A DNA stretch of 64,000 nucleotides from Pyrrhosoma nymphula (taxonomy: Eukaryota; Arthropoda; Insecta; Odonata; Coenagrionidae), in the NCBI GenBank assembly GCA_963573305.1, contig OY754329.1, positions 131,861,422-131,925,421 on the forward strand, written 5' to 3'. A program made the position numbers and the translations under genes. The notes under the pieces were generated by a model that made no database searches, was not told where the DNA came from, and saw only the letters and a program-made list of their open reading frames with translations. This document shows positions 44,616-57,450 of this stretch, in pieces. Numbering within the stretch: position 1 is the first letter of the stretch; each line of letters begins with the position of its first letter.

Positions 44616-47600
44616 GTATAGTTACATTTTTTCGTAATTTCCATGATCATTCTGTTCCACTTGTTTAATGCAATCAATTTTTATAATATACAAGCTTTTG
44701 GCATAATTTTAATGCCTCCATCGTACATTTTAGACAGCTGGTATCAGCGCTGCAATATTTGCACGACAAGGATTTAAGCCATCGAGATCTTAAGTGCGAA
44801 AATATTCTTATATCGTCTAAAGATTCCTTAAAAATAACTGACTTTGGCTTTGCAAGACGGTGCAGAGATGGACATGGCAATCGCATTCTCAGCGATACTT
44901 TTTGCGGAAGTGCTGCATATGCTGCTCCGGAAATAATTCAGGCAAGGACATTTACTTTTTCCCTCCATAGCTTTCCCGCAGACCCCGACAAAAAATCATT
45001 TTCATGCATAAATCGACATAATTATTGCACCATGGTTCGTCTTCGGTCAGCCCGTACAAAAGCTTCCACTGTCGGGTGAAGCTAAAAAAATTGACCATCC
45101 AAACATAGCCACTGTGCATGTTCCTCTCACAAAGTAATCCGTTTTCCTCTTAGGCCCTTCGCATATCCAACCTCCGTCGACCCCTTCCATCGCTATTCTT
45201 TCTTCCATTCACTCGTGTATACCACTGTCCCCAGCTCCTTCATCTTCTTTTCATCTTGTGACCCCTTAAAACGCTCTGTACTTAGGTTTTTCGCCTCCGG
45301 ATTTCCCAACCAATCCCCTTCCTGATATCATAAGATTCGACTCGTTTTTAATGCTATTATCCAACCAGCTTGTTGCTTCCGTTATTCTCCATATCTACAA
45401 ACAAAAAGCGTCCAGCCTCAGCCAATCCTCTTTTATCAAACACCTAAGCTTGGGAACCATGGATGACGACAGGGATCTCAGGGACAGGGATCTTCACTTC
45501 ATAGTTAAATTTTCGCTCAAATTTTCTTAGCGCCACTCTTATCAAGTCCCTCATAATAAATGCTCCTCCAGCCAACACATTTTCATCGAATATTCTTAAT
45601 ACTATGTGTTCTCATTAATTCCGACTTAACTCTCACGCCTAATTCAACCTATAAAGGTTGCGCTCTCCAATGTTAATGTTTCGCCAGCCTTCCGATCCCC
45701 TAGCATCTACTTAGGTTTGTTTTGCTCATCAGCATTCATCAATCCGGAGATTGGTTTGCAGCGGCTCTCCACTCCACTCTCCTCTACAGGTCGCTTAATT
45801 CCGACATAATCCTTCACTTTGACGCCCTTCGTAATTTAACTGATGTAATCCATTATTGGTCTTCCTCTAGTGTCATTCTTCCCATTCATTTTTCATTCAA
45901 ATACTATTTTGAATAGTTTTTTGTGTCACAAAACGTCCAATGAGATGGTCTCTTCTTCTTTTCCGAGTTTTCATCATACACCTTTTCCCTCAAAATTCTT
46001 CATTGGTGATTCTTTCCCTTTGATCTTTGTCTATGATCCATGATTCTCTCGCACAGCTTGGATATATGTGGCGGTATCCTCAGAATATTCACTTGGATTT
46101 GAACCAGTGATCCTCCGATCCACGGCTGATCACTAACAAAGAGGTTACCAAGCCCTCAACGTATCCCCTTTTCATTTATAATATCATCCTAATAGACTAG
46201 CTATTCCACCATTTCTAATTTGTATTCCAATCAATAAATATTTATCCCAAAATTTCTCCTTAGGAATCTCAATAGGTATCTCTTTTCTTCCGACGCCGCT
46301 TCATTCCAGAAACTTGCATACCACTAGTTAAAAATCGGCCTCACCAGAGTTCATGCTTCCAGGTCTTTATTTCTAAATTTAGGACGGGACCTCTGGAGCT
46401 TCGCTCCGGTATTTCAAGAATTACCGAAGCAGCGCTCCAAACTACTCAGGCTGAAATGAATCCCTGCATGCTTCTTTCTTGTAAACTTCTTCACCAGGGC
46501 ATCCTTTCAGGTCTCACGGCAATGAGGTCTCGTCCCCCCTCAAATATATATAGTGATAAATTTATACTAAAATCTAGTTGTAAAATCCTATATACGTGTT
46601 GTCATAAAGTGACCAAACTGATACTGCGTTTCAGGCAACTCTAGGACAAAATGCATCCAATAAGTTATTCTCTCCTTATTTTCCGAGGTTTCATTACATA
46701 CCTTTTCTCTCAAACTTTCCGCAGGACTTATTCATTGGTGATTCTCTCTGTCCATTTATCTTCATCATTTCTCTGAAAATTCGCCTTTCCTTTGCTTCCC
46801 ATCTTCCCATGCTCTACATCCAGAGCCGTATTTACGGCAGGGCAAATCGGGCAACTGCCCAGGGCGGCACATTTTAGGGGGCGGCAAAATTACTGGAAAG
46901 TTGCACAAAAAAAGCATAGACATGAAACGTCAAGTTCATGGTGTTTGCCACTCATACTTAAGTATCCAAACTAGTGAAACCATTCTCTATGTTGTGAAAA
47001 TTTAAGTAATATATGTATTGCAAGTTGGGGGGGCAACAAATGTTTTTTTGCCCAGGGGCGTCAGAGGTCCTAAATTCGGGCCTGCCTACATCTGTTATCG
47101 TCCAAGCTTCGCTGTCATATAAGTGTAAGCTCCATACACTTGTTTTTATGAAGCGAATGGAATATAATGTTTATATAAGTTCTTGCTTCCGGTATCACTG
47201 ATTGAAATTTAATAAAGCGCGAGCTTTCGCCGACCCTTCTGCCGGCTTCGTCAGGCAATAATGACTGTCTTCATCTGACCAGACCAGACCATGGGCAATG
47301 GCAGGGCCCTCGGCCCAAAGTAGTGGAGCGCTGCAACGGTGCGACTAGAGTCCACCTCTTCAGCAATTTGCACGCAGGGGGAAAATGGCAATACTGTGTG
47401 AAGGGACCAGTTTAACCTTTACAGTGTTAGTGAAGGAGAAGAGGATGAAAGTCTACTAGTGAGCGGGTGCTAAATGGTGCACACTAAATTAAGAAGAACT
47501 AAACCTAAGGCAAAACGGACGCCTGAACATTAACATAATGAAACATAGAAAATATTTTTGACATTTTTTAAAACCATTATATCACTTTTTTTTTTCTTTT

Positions 47601-50600
47601 CTGCTTTTATAATTTTTTGGGGGCCACTGGTTCCAGTGGGAACCAGGACAACAAGTTTTCTCTCCCTACTATTTTAATATTTTTTTTGGAGCTATTTTAA
47701 CATTTTATTTCACTTTTTTTCCACAGATTTTTTTTGGTCCAGTATATATACCTATGGCTGACATATATAAGCTGGTCCTTATTTTTTTTAGGCTATTTCA
47801 AAATTAGATTAATAAATGATTAACATTATAACATAATGAAAATGAAAGGCATAGGAAAGAAGTCGGATTGGTTACCGAAATAAAATTTCTTGTCTGTAAC
47901 TCTTAATGTAGCGTTTCTTGTGAATGGGATAATTCCAGAGAGAAGCTGTAAGCGAGTTTTGTGGAAGGGACTTTTTCAAGCGCAAGGCTTGTGCCTTAAT
48001 GAAGTCGTGTATTTTTGGTACTCTGTGTGCGTTTCTGATTTCAGTCATTGGTGATTTACCATGTATTATATATAGGTATATTTGGCGGCTGTGACAGTTT
48101 TAATAATGGAATAAAATGTTGGTTATTTTTGAGAGAAATGGGGACCGGAAACAGGTCAGTTGCACGGTCGTGAATGTTTGGTCGGTTGGTAAGGCAATGA
48201 TCATTCGGGGAATGGAGGGAAAGGGTGAGGAGAAACCCTGCATGGGCGTTTGCCAACTCGTGACGGAATTCAATGTCAATAACGGCTTCAAGGGTTCCAC
48301 AGTTCAACGTCCCATCCGAAGGACGGACTAGTAAGTACGCTTGAACTGCTTCAAGTTTAAGGTGAGGTTAAATGTTTAAATGAAAGAGAATAAGAATCCT
48401 CTAGACTTTAACAGACGCAGGGCCCTCTCCCCTCACATGGCTTCTATCTTTGTCTCAGTATACGCCCAACCTCTTTTCATGCCGTTCATAAACCATATTC
48501 CCATTCTCCCCCTTCCCCGCTTACCCAACATCCTCCCCCTTCAGCAACCGTTCGCCCCTCATTACCTCTTCCAACCACCTTCTCTATCTCCTATTCTCAT
48601 TCAGAGGTTTTCTCTCAACACACACAATACCAAGCACTTCCTCGTTCACCGTTCTTCCCGTCCACCGCACTTTCTCCATTCTCCTTCATACCCACATCTC
48701 AAATGCCTGCAGCATCTTCCCATTCTCTTTTCTCAGTCCACGTTTCTCTACCATAAAACGCTACACTCCATATTCAACTCTTAGCCAACCTTTTATTTAC
48801 ATCCTTAGACAAGGTATCCGTCGTCAGCTACTTCGTATTGCTGAATGCTTCTTTTGATAGCACTCGGTGTTGAAAGATAGGCCTCTTCCACCACTAAGGC
48901 CGCGTTTACACTATGTAGCAAAACCTGCTATATAACTTTTGCTATATAACATTTTTTAATAAATTTTGCTATACAACAAAAAGTTATATTACATTTTTAT
49001 AGTCAGTGATTTCGGTGCCCATGATATATGTATATATAGCATACAATCGCATCCAGTATCAGAAATGTCGCGGAGACGAGATTTAGTGCTCGCGGCCGCC
49101 ATCATTGTGATCTTGGCAAGTCAAAGACGAAGACGAAGGTTTTGGGTTCGGCCGTCGCTGGCTGCTAGAGTGAAATACAGTGCCACCGATTTATTACGTG
49201 ATCTGAATGCTGAATTTGAATCATGCAAGTGATCCATCGTAAGACGTGGAACTCGGTGCGATGGTAGTTTCAAAAACATTTTACGTATGACAAGTGAAGA
49301 TTTTTGTAGTGTTTTCTTTCTTAGATTAAAACACCAACTTCCAATGAGTATACTAATTTATTTCTCCGAGGATACAAGTGGTAGAGTTCCGAGGTGCCGT
49401 GTTGCGAGCATGTTGACTACTCCCCGCGCCGTGCCGAAGATCGCCCTTTTATATTACTCCGTCGACCTTGGGGAACTCTCTCGAGGGAATCGGGGAATCT
49501 ACTCGAACCCTCGACTGGCACATGGTACTGAAACACCGTCAGACGACCTCGGGAACTTTCTCGAAGCCATCGCCGGCATATGACAATACAACAATTTTGA
49601 ATATATTATTTGCATGATTGGCCATATCAATTCCTCCGGCCGACCGGAACTTTCGAGGTCGAGTCTTGTCTTTTAAAAACAAGGCAAAAAATTTCCCCTC
49701 ATGGTTTAAACCGGACACAATACACGTTCTTGGAAACAAAAATCGCGCTTGGTACCTCCAAAAGGCCGTCCCAAACGAGGAAACTCGCCGATCTTTCGCT
49801 GATCTACGCAGATACTCCAAATTCCTCATTCGCCGTGACTAGGAAAACTACGCGCAGACTGTCTCTTCTGCTATCTCCTCCAGCCCCCAAAAAGTCTGGT
49901 CCTTTATCAATCAACGCCGTAATCGTCCTCAAATTCCTGAAGCAGTCCCCTATGGTATCAAAAATACCGCGGGATCGGCAAGACCTAACCTCTTTCTAAA
50001 ATTCTTTTCTGATTGCCTACAGCCTACTTCCAACGATAAAATGACCCCTGTCCATTCCCCCCTCATAATTCAAATCATTGCCTATCCCACATACAGACGG
50101 ACTCTCGGGAGGTTTTTCAATATCTCTGCAAAATACCCCTCCACCGCTCACCTGGCCCTGATGGTCTCAACCCTAAATTCATTCGCAGCTGTGCTTCATC
50201 CCTCTCACAACCTTTAACCCTCTTATTCAATAGCTGTTTTTCCCTAGGAACCTTCCCTCCTCAATGGAAGTGCGCCAACGTTACTCCGATACATAAAATA
50301 GGTCCCAAGAATGATGTTTCAAACTATCGCCCGATCTCATTGCTTCCGATCCTTTCTTCCGTTTGTGAGCGTATTATTCTGAACAGGATTTACTGTTTCA
50401 CCTCTCCTTTTTTATCTTCTCAGCAACATGGTTTCCTCCCAGGAAGACCATGAATAACCAATCTTGCTGTCTTTCAACACCATGCCGTCAGTGCAATAGA
50501 TAAGTCAACTCAACTTGATGCGATTTACCTTGACTTCTCCAAGGCTTTTGACACCCTCCATCATCAACTACTCCTTCATAAACTCAGCCAACAGTTTGGC

Positions 50601-53600
50601 ATACATGGTATGTTCCTAAGCCTTCTTTCTAGCTTCTTCTCCAACAGAACCCAGCGTGTAATACTCGCAGGTGCTTCTTTCTCTTGGTCTCCTGTGTCGT
50701 CTGGAGTTCCCCAGGGCAGTGTCCTTGGGCCATATCTTTTCAATTTATTCATAAATGATCTTCCTTCTCAAATCCTTTCCTCCCAAGTCCATACCCTTCT
50801 CAAAACTGATAATTGCAAGATTTACAAGCAAATTTATAACACTTCTGACTGTATTAATCTTCAACTTGCCTTAAATCAAACCTCCCTGTGGTGTGATACC
50901 TGGAAACTTAACCTAAACCCTGGAAAATGCAGCATCCTGACTCTTGCTCTGAAAAAAAACCCCTGACATTCAATTACACCATTAATTCAACTCCCTTAAA
51001 CAGAGTGACAGCTATGAAAGACCTAGGTGTTATAACCGACAAAAAACTAAATTACTTCGACCACATTCAGACTGTTAAAAGTAAAGCAATGTCCCTATTA
51101 GGCCTTCTTTACCACTTCACAGAAATTAAAGATCCCACAGCACTCCAATCCTACATTTTAACAACTGTCCTTCCCGTAGTATCATATTTCTCCCCAATAT
51201 GGTCCATATCAGCCCCGACTAATCTAAAATCCCTTGATTGCATCCCCCATTCCCCCAGAGTCCCACATTTCCGCAATATGTCCTCAAATGCTATTCTGTC
51301 TTCTCTTTCCATTTCTAATCTCCAAAACCACAGACTTTAAACTGATTTAAAACTCCTCCACAATACCCTTAACTCGACCATTGACTGCCCTGAACTGCTT
51401 TCTCTCTTCAACTTTATCCAACTCGATCCACCCGCACGCATTCACTACTCCACCTGCCTATTCCTAGGATATCACTCACCCAGCGCTCACCTTTATTTCG
51501 CCTCTCCTCCCTTCTTAATTCACTCCCTCACACTGTCGATCCTTTTTATTTATCATGTAACCATTCCTCCACCCAAGCTATGTCCCACCTGTCAACAAAT
51601 TAAATATTTCCCCTTTCCATGTTGGGCTCTGCGTTGTTGATTTTTGTTGTTATTGTATTTTTGTCCTCTGTTTATTGTTTATGTTTATTGTTAAATGTTT
51701 CACTGTAAATTGGCGCTACTCCTGTGTGTGAACAATGTTTTAAATAAATAAATAAAATACTACCCATTAGCACTGGATTGACAAAAAACAGTACCCGGTA
51801 GTACCGAATACCGGTATTTTTGCCCATCCCTAGTGATCAAAATGGACCCATAAACAGAAACTCGGAAAAGTGCCCATTGGCTTAACTACAGCATTCTAGT
51901 ACATGTGTATCGTTCACGTTTTCTATTCACAGAAACACGCAAATGGCTGGTGTGGGATAGGGTTAGCGTGGTCGCTAGAGTACAGACTTTCCACGCGGTG
52001 GGCCTGGGTTCAAATTCCAGCGCAGGCGGATGATTTTCTAAGTATTTAATGCTCGGTACTCCGGAGATCGAACAGGACGTCACTGCAATAGACCTTTTTA
52101 ATGCCTGCAACGGGCTTGTCTCCACCCTTCCACCCAACCTCCCTTCTCGATCCTCATGCCTTTTCTTTCAGTCTGAAGCGCCGATTGGTGTGGAGCAGAT
52201 TTGAATGACATTGATGAATGGCATGTGTCCTAACATCTCCTGCCACACACTCCAGAGGCGGTTCACGGGTCAACATGGATGTAGATGAAGAATATTGAAC
52301 ATGATAGGTTTAAAAAATGGCAATGTAGTACAGAGCCAGTAAGACGGTTGGATTGGAGATGACACGGTTCTCATTAAGGATCCCACTAAAATATGTTTGC
52401 AATCAACAAATGTTGCTGTTTTTGCTTAATTCAGCGGTTCCCAAACTTTTTCTTTCCGCGACCCATTTTAGCCCATACATTTTAGCCGCGACCCCCTAAA
52501 AATAACAAACAATGTGTACATTCAAATGATATTGTTTTTAAAGTAATTACAATCCTCACTTGCATAGTTCACCATATTATTTGTATACATCTCGCGACCC
52601 CCCTGGGGGTCGCGACCCCCAGTTTGGGAACCGCTGGCTTAATTTAATGAATTGCTAATGTTTACAGTGTCAAGCCTCGAAATAAATGCATAGCGATGAC
52701 GAAATTTCTCTCTTTGTTTCAGGGCATGTCTTACAATCCGAAGATGTATGATATGTGGTCCATGGGATGCATTCTCTACATAATGCTTGTAGGATGTATG
52801 CCTTTCGATGACACTAACATCAAAAAAATGTTGAGAGCACAACTAAGCCATAAAATCACGTATCCGTCTCGGTGCAACTCAACAGTTAGTCCTGGAGCAA
52901 GACGCCTTATTTGGTAAGATAACAAGAAGGGGGTGCCGAATACCAGACATTTAATAAAAACAAATAGGAGAATATATAGTGGCTATAGAAATTTTTTCCC
53001 GCCACTATAATAGCTCTATATGTAGTTATGAACAGTCAGTAATGAATAATAAATAGTGAAAATATGACTAAATAATGAATATGAAAATTCCAATATAGGT
53101 CAAGGAAACTTCTATAGACTATAGTGGTTACATTAAATTTTATATCTAATCAATATGCATAGTTCTATAGCACTTTTATCTACAGGCAGTTTATCTGATA
53201 CTCACAATTTATTCTTCTCTCCGATATTCCAATACAGCTGATCTGATACTGATGAGCATGAATACAGATTTTTCATCAATGTTCATTCAAGTATTTTCAT
53301 ATACTTTTATATTTTCCTCCGGATATTATTTCATATTATGTACATACATTATAATATCTAACAATTCATACTTATATAATAATATAGTATACGGCCAAAT
53401 CATACAAGAGTTGACCTCATCCCATCGGATTAAAAATGGTTTTTGCATAATTTAAGACCTCGAGGAACTGGTAATGTGATCATGAATTTGAAGTAAAAAA
53501 TCGATAAGTTTCCGACAACTTGCAACATAAAGTTAGCGTCTTGTGAATCACATACTCCTTTAAAATTCGAAATTTCTAAACTAATCAATTTAAAACTTTT

Positions 53601-56600
53601 AAGCGGTCGACTTATGGCGTTTAAGAAAATTAATAAAACGTAAAATTCGATGCATAAAACTTTTATTGATGTTTAACAAATGCCTATTACATTAATGTTT
53701 GCTATTGACAATAGTGGTGTGGCCAAGTGGGTAGAGTGCTTGGCTACTGATCGAAGGGTCCCGGGTTCAAACTCCAGGCGAAGCCTTTGGATGCCCCTGA
53801 ACAAAAACTCCTTGAGGTGGCCCTGGGAAAGGAACTGGCCTCCATACCCTGAATGTGTAGAATTTACACGCTTGTGGCTTACAATTAGTCTGGGGTGAGC
53901 TCTACCCTCAACTATACAAGCCAACCTTCGGGTTGAATCATTGAGTGAGTGAGTGATTAACAATATGTTACATTAATTTTAATTTACTACACTAAGCATG
54001 TCATTCCTAAATACAAATTTCAAGTTGTTCATTAGGAATCCTTGGTACTGTTGCGATTTTCACATTGGCCCTTAAAGTCTTCAGCTCTTATAATTTTCCA
54101 GAGAATTCGTTATGCCGATACATCTCCCGATATTTCCCTTAGTATCGGATCAGCCGTTACCGTGAATATCTGAAGCATCGGCATCGTATGATATGTATAG
54201 GAGCAGCCCATTTATTAGGTTTCCGAGAAAATTATAATTATGTATGCATCAACTTCAACTGGATACTTCTTATGGCATATAATACATACCTATATTACAA
54301 TCATCATTCCGTCAAGTGGACCAGTCGTTCCCACTCAACCATATTCCATTTTGTTTAAATTTTATGCGCATATCAGTATAAGTGTGAAACAAACTTCTGC
54401 AAAGTTTTAGCTCCAGATATAGTATAGTTAGGGTGCCAGAACCCCATGACTGGAGACCTGACGGGTGCCATTGACAATGCGATACAAGTGGATAATTTGC
54501 GAAGTTTGGAATGCTGCTGTTGGACGATAAATGGAGTGAGCGCACTGTATTTTGCTAAACTATTTCAACCTAATCTGATAAACCTATCGTGGGGAACACA
54601 TATAAGAAATATTTGTGGCAGAGCTCTGAAGAAGCTAGGATTCGTCAAGCGTATTGTGGGAAGATTTTCGGATGAAAAAGTAAAGGAGAGGTGCTATTTC
54701 GCAATCGTCCGGCCACACCTTGAATATGCAGCGAGCATATGGGATCCAGTACAGAAAGACTTAATTCGGGAACTTAATAAAATACAAAGGAAAGCTGCGC
54801 GATTCGTCAAAAACTGCTACGGGCGTACAGACAGCGTTACACAGACGTTAAACGAATTAGGCTGGGAGCCGCTAGAGACTCGGAGGCTGCGCGCTAGGCT
54901 TAGATTGCTTGAGCAATTGAGAATAGATATCTTTAAGAGCGACACGGAGAACATCATATTAGAACCCCACTATATTTCTAGGTCCGAAAGAAACGATAAA
55001 TTAAGAGAGATAATTTGCCGAACGGATAGGTATGGGAATTTGTTTTTCCCCCGAACAATAAGGGACTTTAATAAATGCTAGGCGCAATTTCATTAGAGCG
55101 TTTCCTTCTTATATGTAAACGGCTGGTGTCCTAACACCCTCCGCCACACGCCTATTGAGGCGGCTTTCGGGGTACTATGTAGATGAACCTTTGGTGCTGA
55201 GTAGGAAAATTGTCAAGAGGTGCTACTGTTATTCATTGGGTCGCGACGTAGCCAAAAAATGTCAACACAGCGATTTGAGTCACATTTTGGTGATACCTTA
55301 TTTTGAAACAAAACAGTATAGGAATCTGCTCTTTTACTCGAATTTGTGAGTTTAAATTTTGAGGCCATTTTTGTGCAATAACATCTGGGAAAATACATTA
55401 CATTGTAACATGAAATTGAAATGATTAATAGACATTCCAGGGGTTGATAAACGGGTAAAACAGCAGATTCCTATACTGTTTTGTTTCAAAGTAAGTTATC
55501 ACCAAAATTTGACTCAAATCGCCGTGGTGACATTTCTTGGCTACTTCGAGACCCAATGGTAACAACAGTAGCACCTTTTGACACCTTCCATGAGAATTTC
55601 CTATTCAGCACCAAAGGTTGAATCAGTTCAGCAAAATACAGTGCGCTCACTCCATTGATCGTCCAACAGCAGCATTCGAAGCTTCGCAAATTATCCGCTA
55701 GCAGCTCACTCAGTGGCACCCGTCAGGTCTCTGGTTTAAAGCCCTAGATATGGATATAATATAAGCCCTAGATATAGTCCATATCTAGGGCTTTACTCTA
55801 GTTATGGGGCTCTGGCACCCCAACTATACCATACCTGGAGCTAAAACTTTTCATAAGTTCGTTTTACATACATATTTACATGCACACAAAGTTTAAACAA
55901 AATCGGAGATGGTCGAGTGGGGAACATCTTTAAAATTGGTCCACTTGATGTGGAAAGACCCATGCTACAAACTAGTTATAAAGCGCAAACAAGGGAAAAA
56001 ATGAGCTAGGGAAACGCACTCTTCAGCGGACCTACATCCGATATGCTGGGAAGTAAACGCTGATGCTTCGTCCTCCGAAGTGCAAGTACACATATGTCCT
56101 CACATGTAAAAGGGGAACTAAATGTCTTAATAGAGGTCTCAAAACAAATTAATGATTTATTTCATATAATTTATCAACTTACATTTAGTCCCTTAGGCAA
56201 AAAACGGTGAAGCTAAAACTACCCTCCCAACTTCTCATCGGGAAACCGGACGCTTATTCAATAAAGTCTCGATTTGTTAAACTGGAACGATGATAGGGTG
56301 TGATATCAAAGCCGCGACCAAATATTGTATTTTGGAATTGTTTGTCATTGATATCTGACTTCGGAAAGGCTACGACGAAAAATTTTGTCATTGTTATAGC
56401 TCGGGTGTTCGAGTAACTTTTGACACGAGCCAGAAGTGGAATGTGGAGAGTGTACTGGTCATCAAACATTCGGAAAGTCAAAGAAAGATCCACGAAAATT
56501 ATAGAATAATTATTGCCAGTCTTGTCCGATACATTCGGTGATAGACCATTATTTTCTAATAAGTAGCCATGCACACTTTTGCCAAAATAGAGCGTGACAC

Positions 56601-57413
56601 CCACCAAAAAAAACGCGTAAAATTTGGTCCCCTCCCTCTACTTATCTCCTTTTTATATTATCTGCCTTCCCCATGGCCGGTATCCGTTCACTCCCTGTCC
56701 CAAGCCCTTGCAATGGCTCTCAGAGTAGTATGTAGATGTGGAGTCTGAAGAATGGAGGTCGAAGCTAGTACAAAATTTATCTTTATTCATTCTGGAGCAC
56801 AAAAAATAAATACGCGGAAATGACTATTCAATATTCAATATCTAGTCATTTTTATGCGATTTTCTCATTGAATCGGGGCAATTAAGTTTAGCTAACCTTC
56901 CGTAGGCTGATTGAATAGCGAATTAGTTTACTCACGAAAGCTGTCGATGAAATCCATGATTCAACTATACACATTCGAAGAATAGCACAGAAATTAGAGA
57001 AATCCCACTGATGAAAACAAAGCCTTTCAACCTGCACGCCTCTGGTAACTTAACTGATTGGAGGCTGCAGTGTTTGACGTGCTTTCTCCCATGGTTGAAA
57101 CCGCGAAGGTAAGTAATGTTATATTAATCGATAAATTGATCCAAGCATTGAAGCGTTATTTTTTATAAGCTCGAATACCAACACTAAAACTACATATACA
57201 ATACACTAATGTATAAAATAAAATAAAAAAATTTAAACAAGCAAAAAAAAAATATATATATATATATACTTACAAAAGAAAACTTTCGACGGTCAAGCCG
57301 TCATCATCGGCGGTAGAAGAAATTTTGTAAGTGTCATTTTTGCGTGTTTCTGTGTTTGTTTAGTTTATTGCTGTTTTATATATGCATGTGCATTTTCTAC
57401 CAAGACATTAAAA

Positions 57414-57450
<37 letters not shown>

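Larger units (their letters stand above)
54307..55975. repeat. Large imperfect inverted repeat (foldback), about 0.4-0.5-kb arms
   Basis: The left arm is 54307-54571 plus 55191-55340, split by a LINE. The right arm is 55461-55975. The arms share long blocks in inverted order, e.g. TCAAGTGGACCA, GTTTTAGCTCCAG, ACCTGACGGGTGCCA, GGAATGCTGCTGTTGGACGA and GAAACAAAACAGTATAGGAA. The central loop is about 120 bp. Outermost TCAAGTGGACC ends suggest a TIR element. No coding function recognised. Confidence 0.9.

Noticed and set aside
48380..48784. 134-codon plus ORF rich in Pro/His/Phe
   Set aside because: It is the antisense shadow of a LINE reverse-transcriptase relic on the minus strand.
51953..52020. 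Possible tRNA gene
   Set aside because: A- and B-boxes are present but no cloverleaf or discriminator, and a long SINE body with LINE tail follows.
53710..53780. Possible tRNA gene
   Set aside because: Same reason: tRNA-like promoter only, followed by a SINE body repeated at 59285.
56254..56607. 117-codon minus-strand ORF
   Set aside because: No motif recognised, inside an intron, no splice-compatible neighbours; length is possible by chance in 64 kb.
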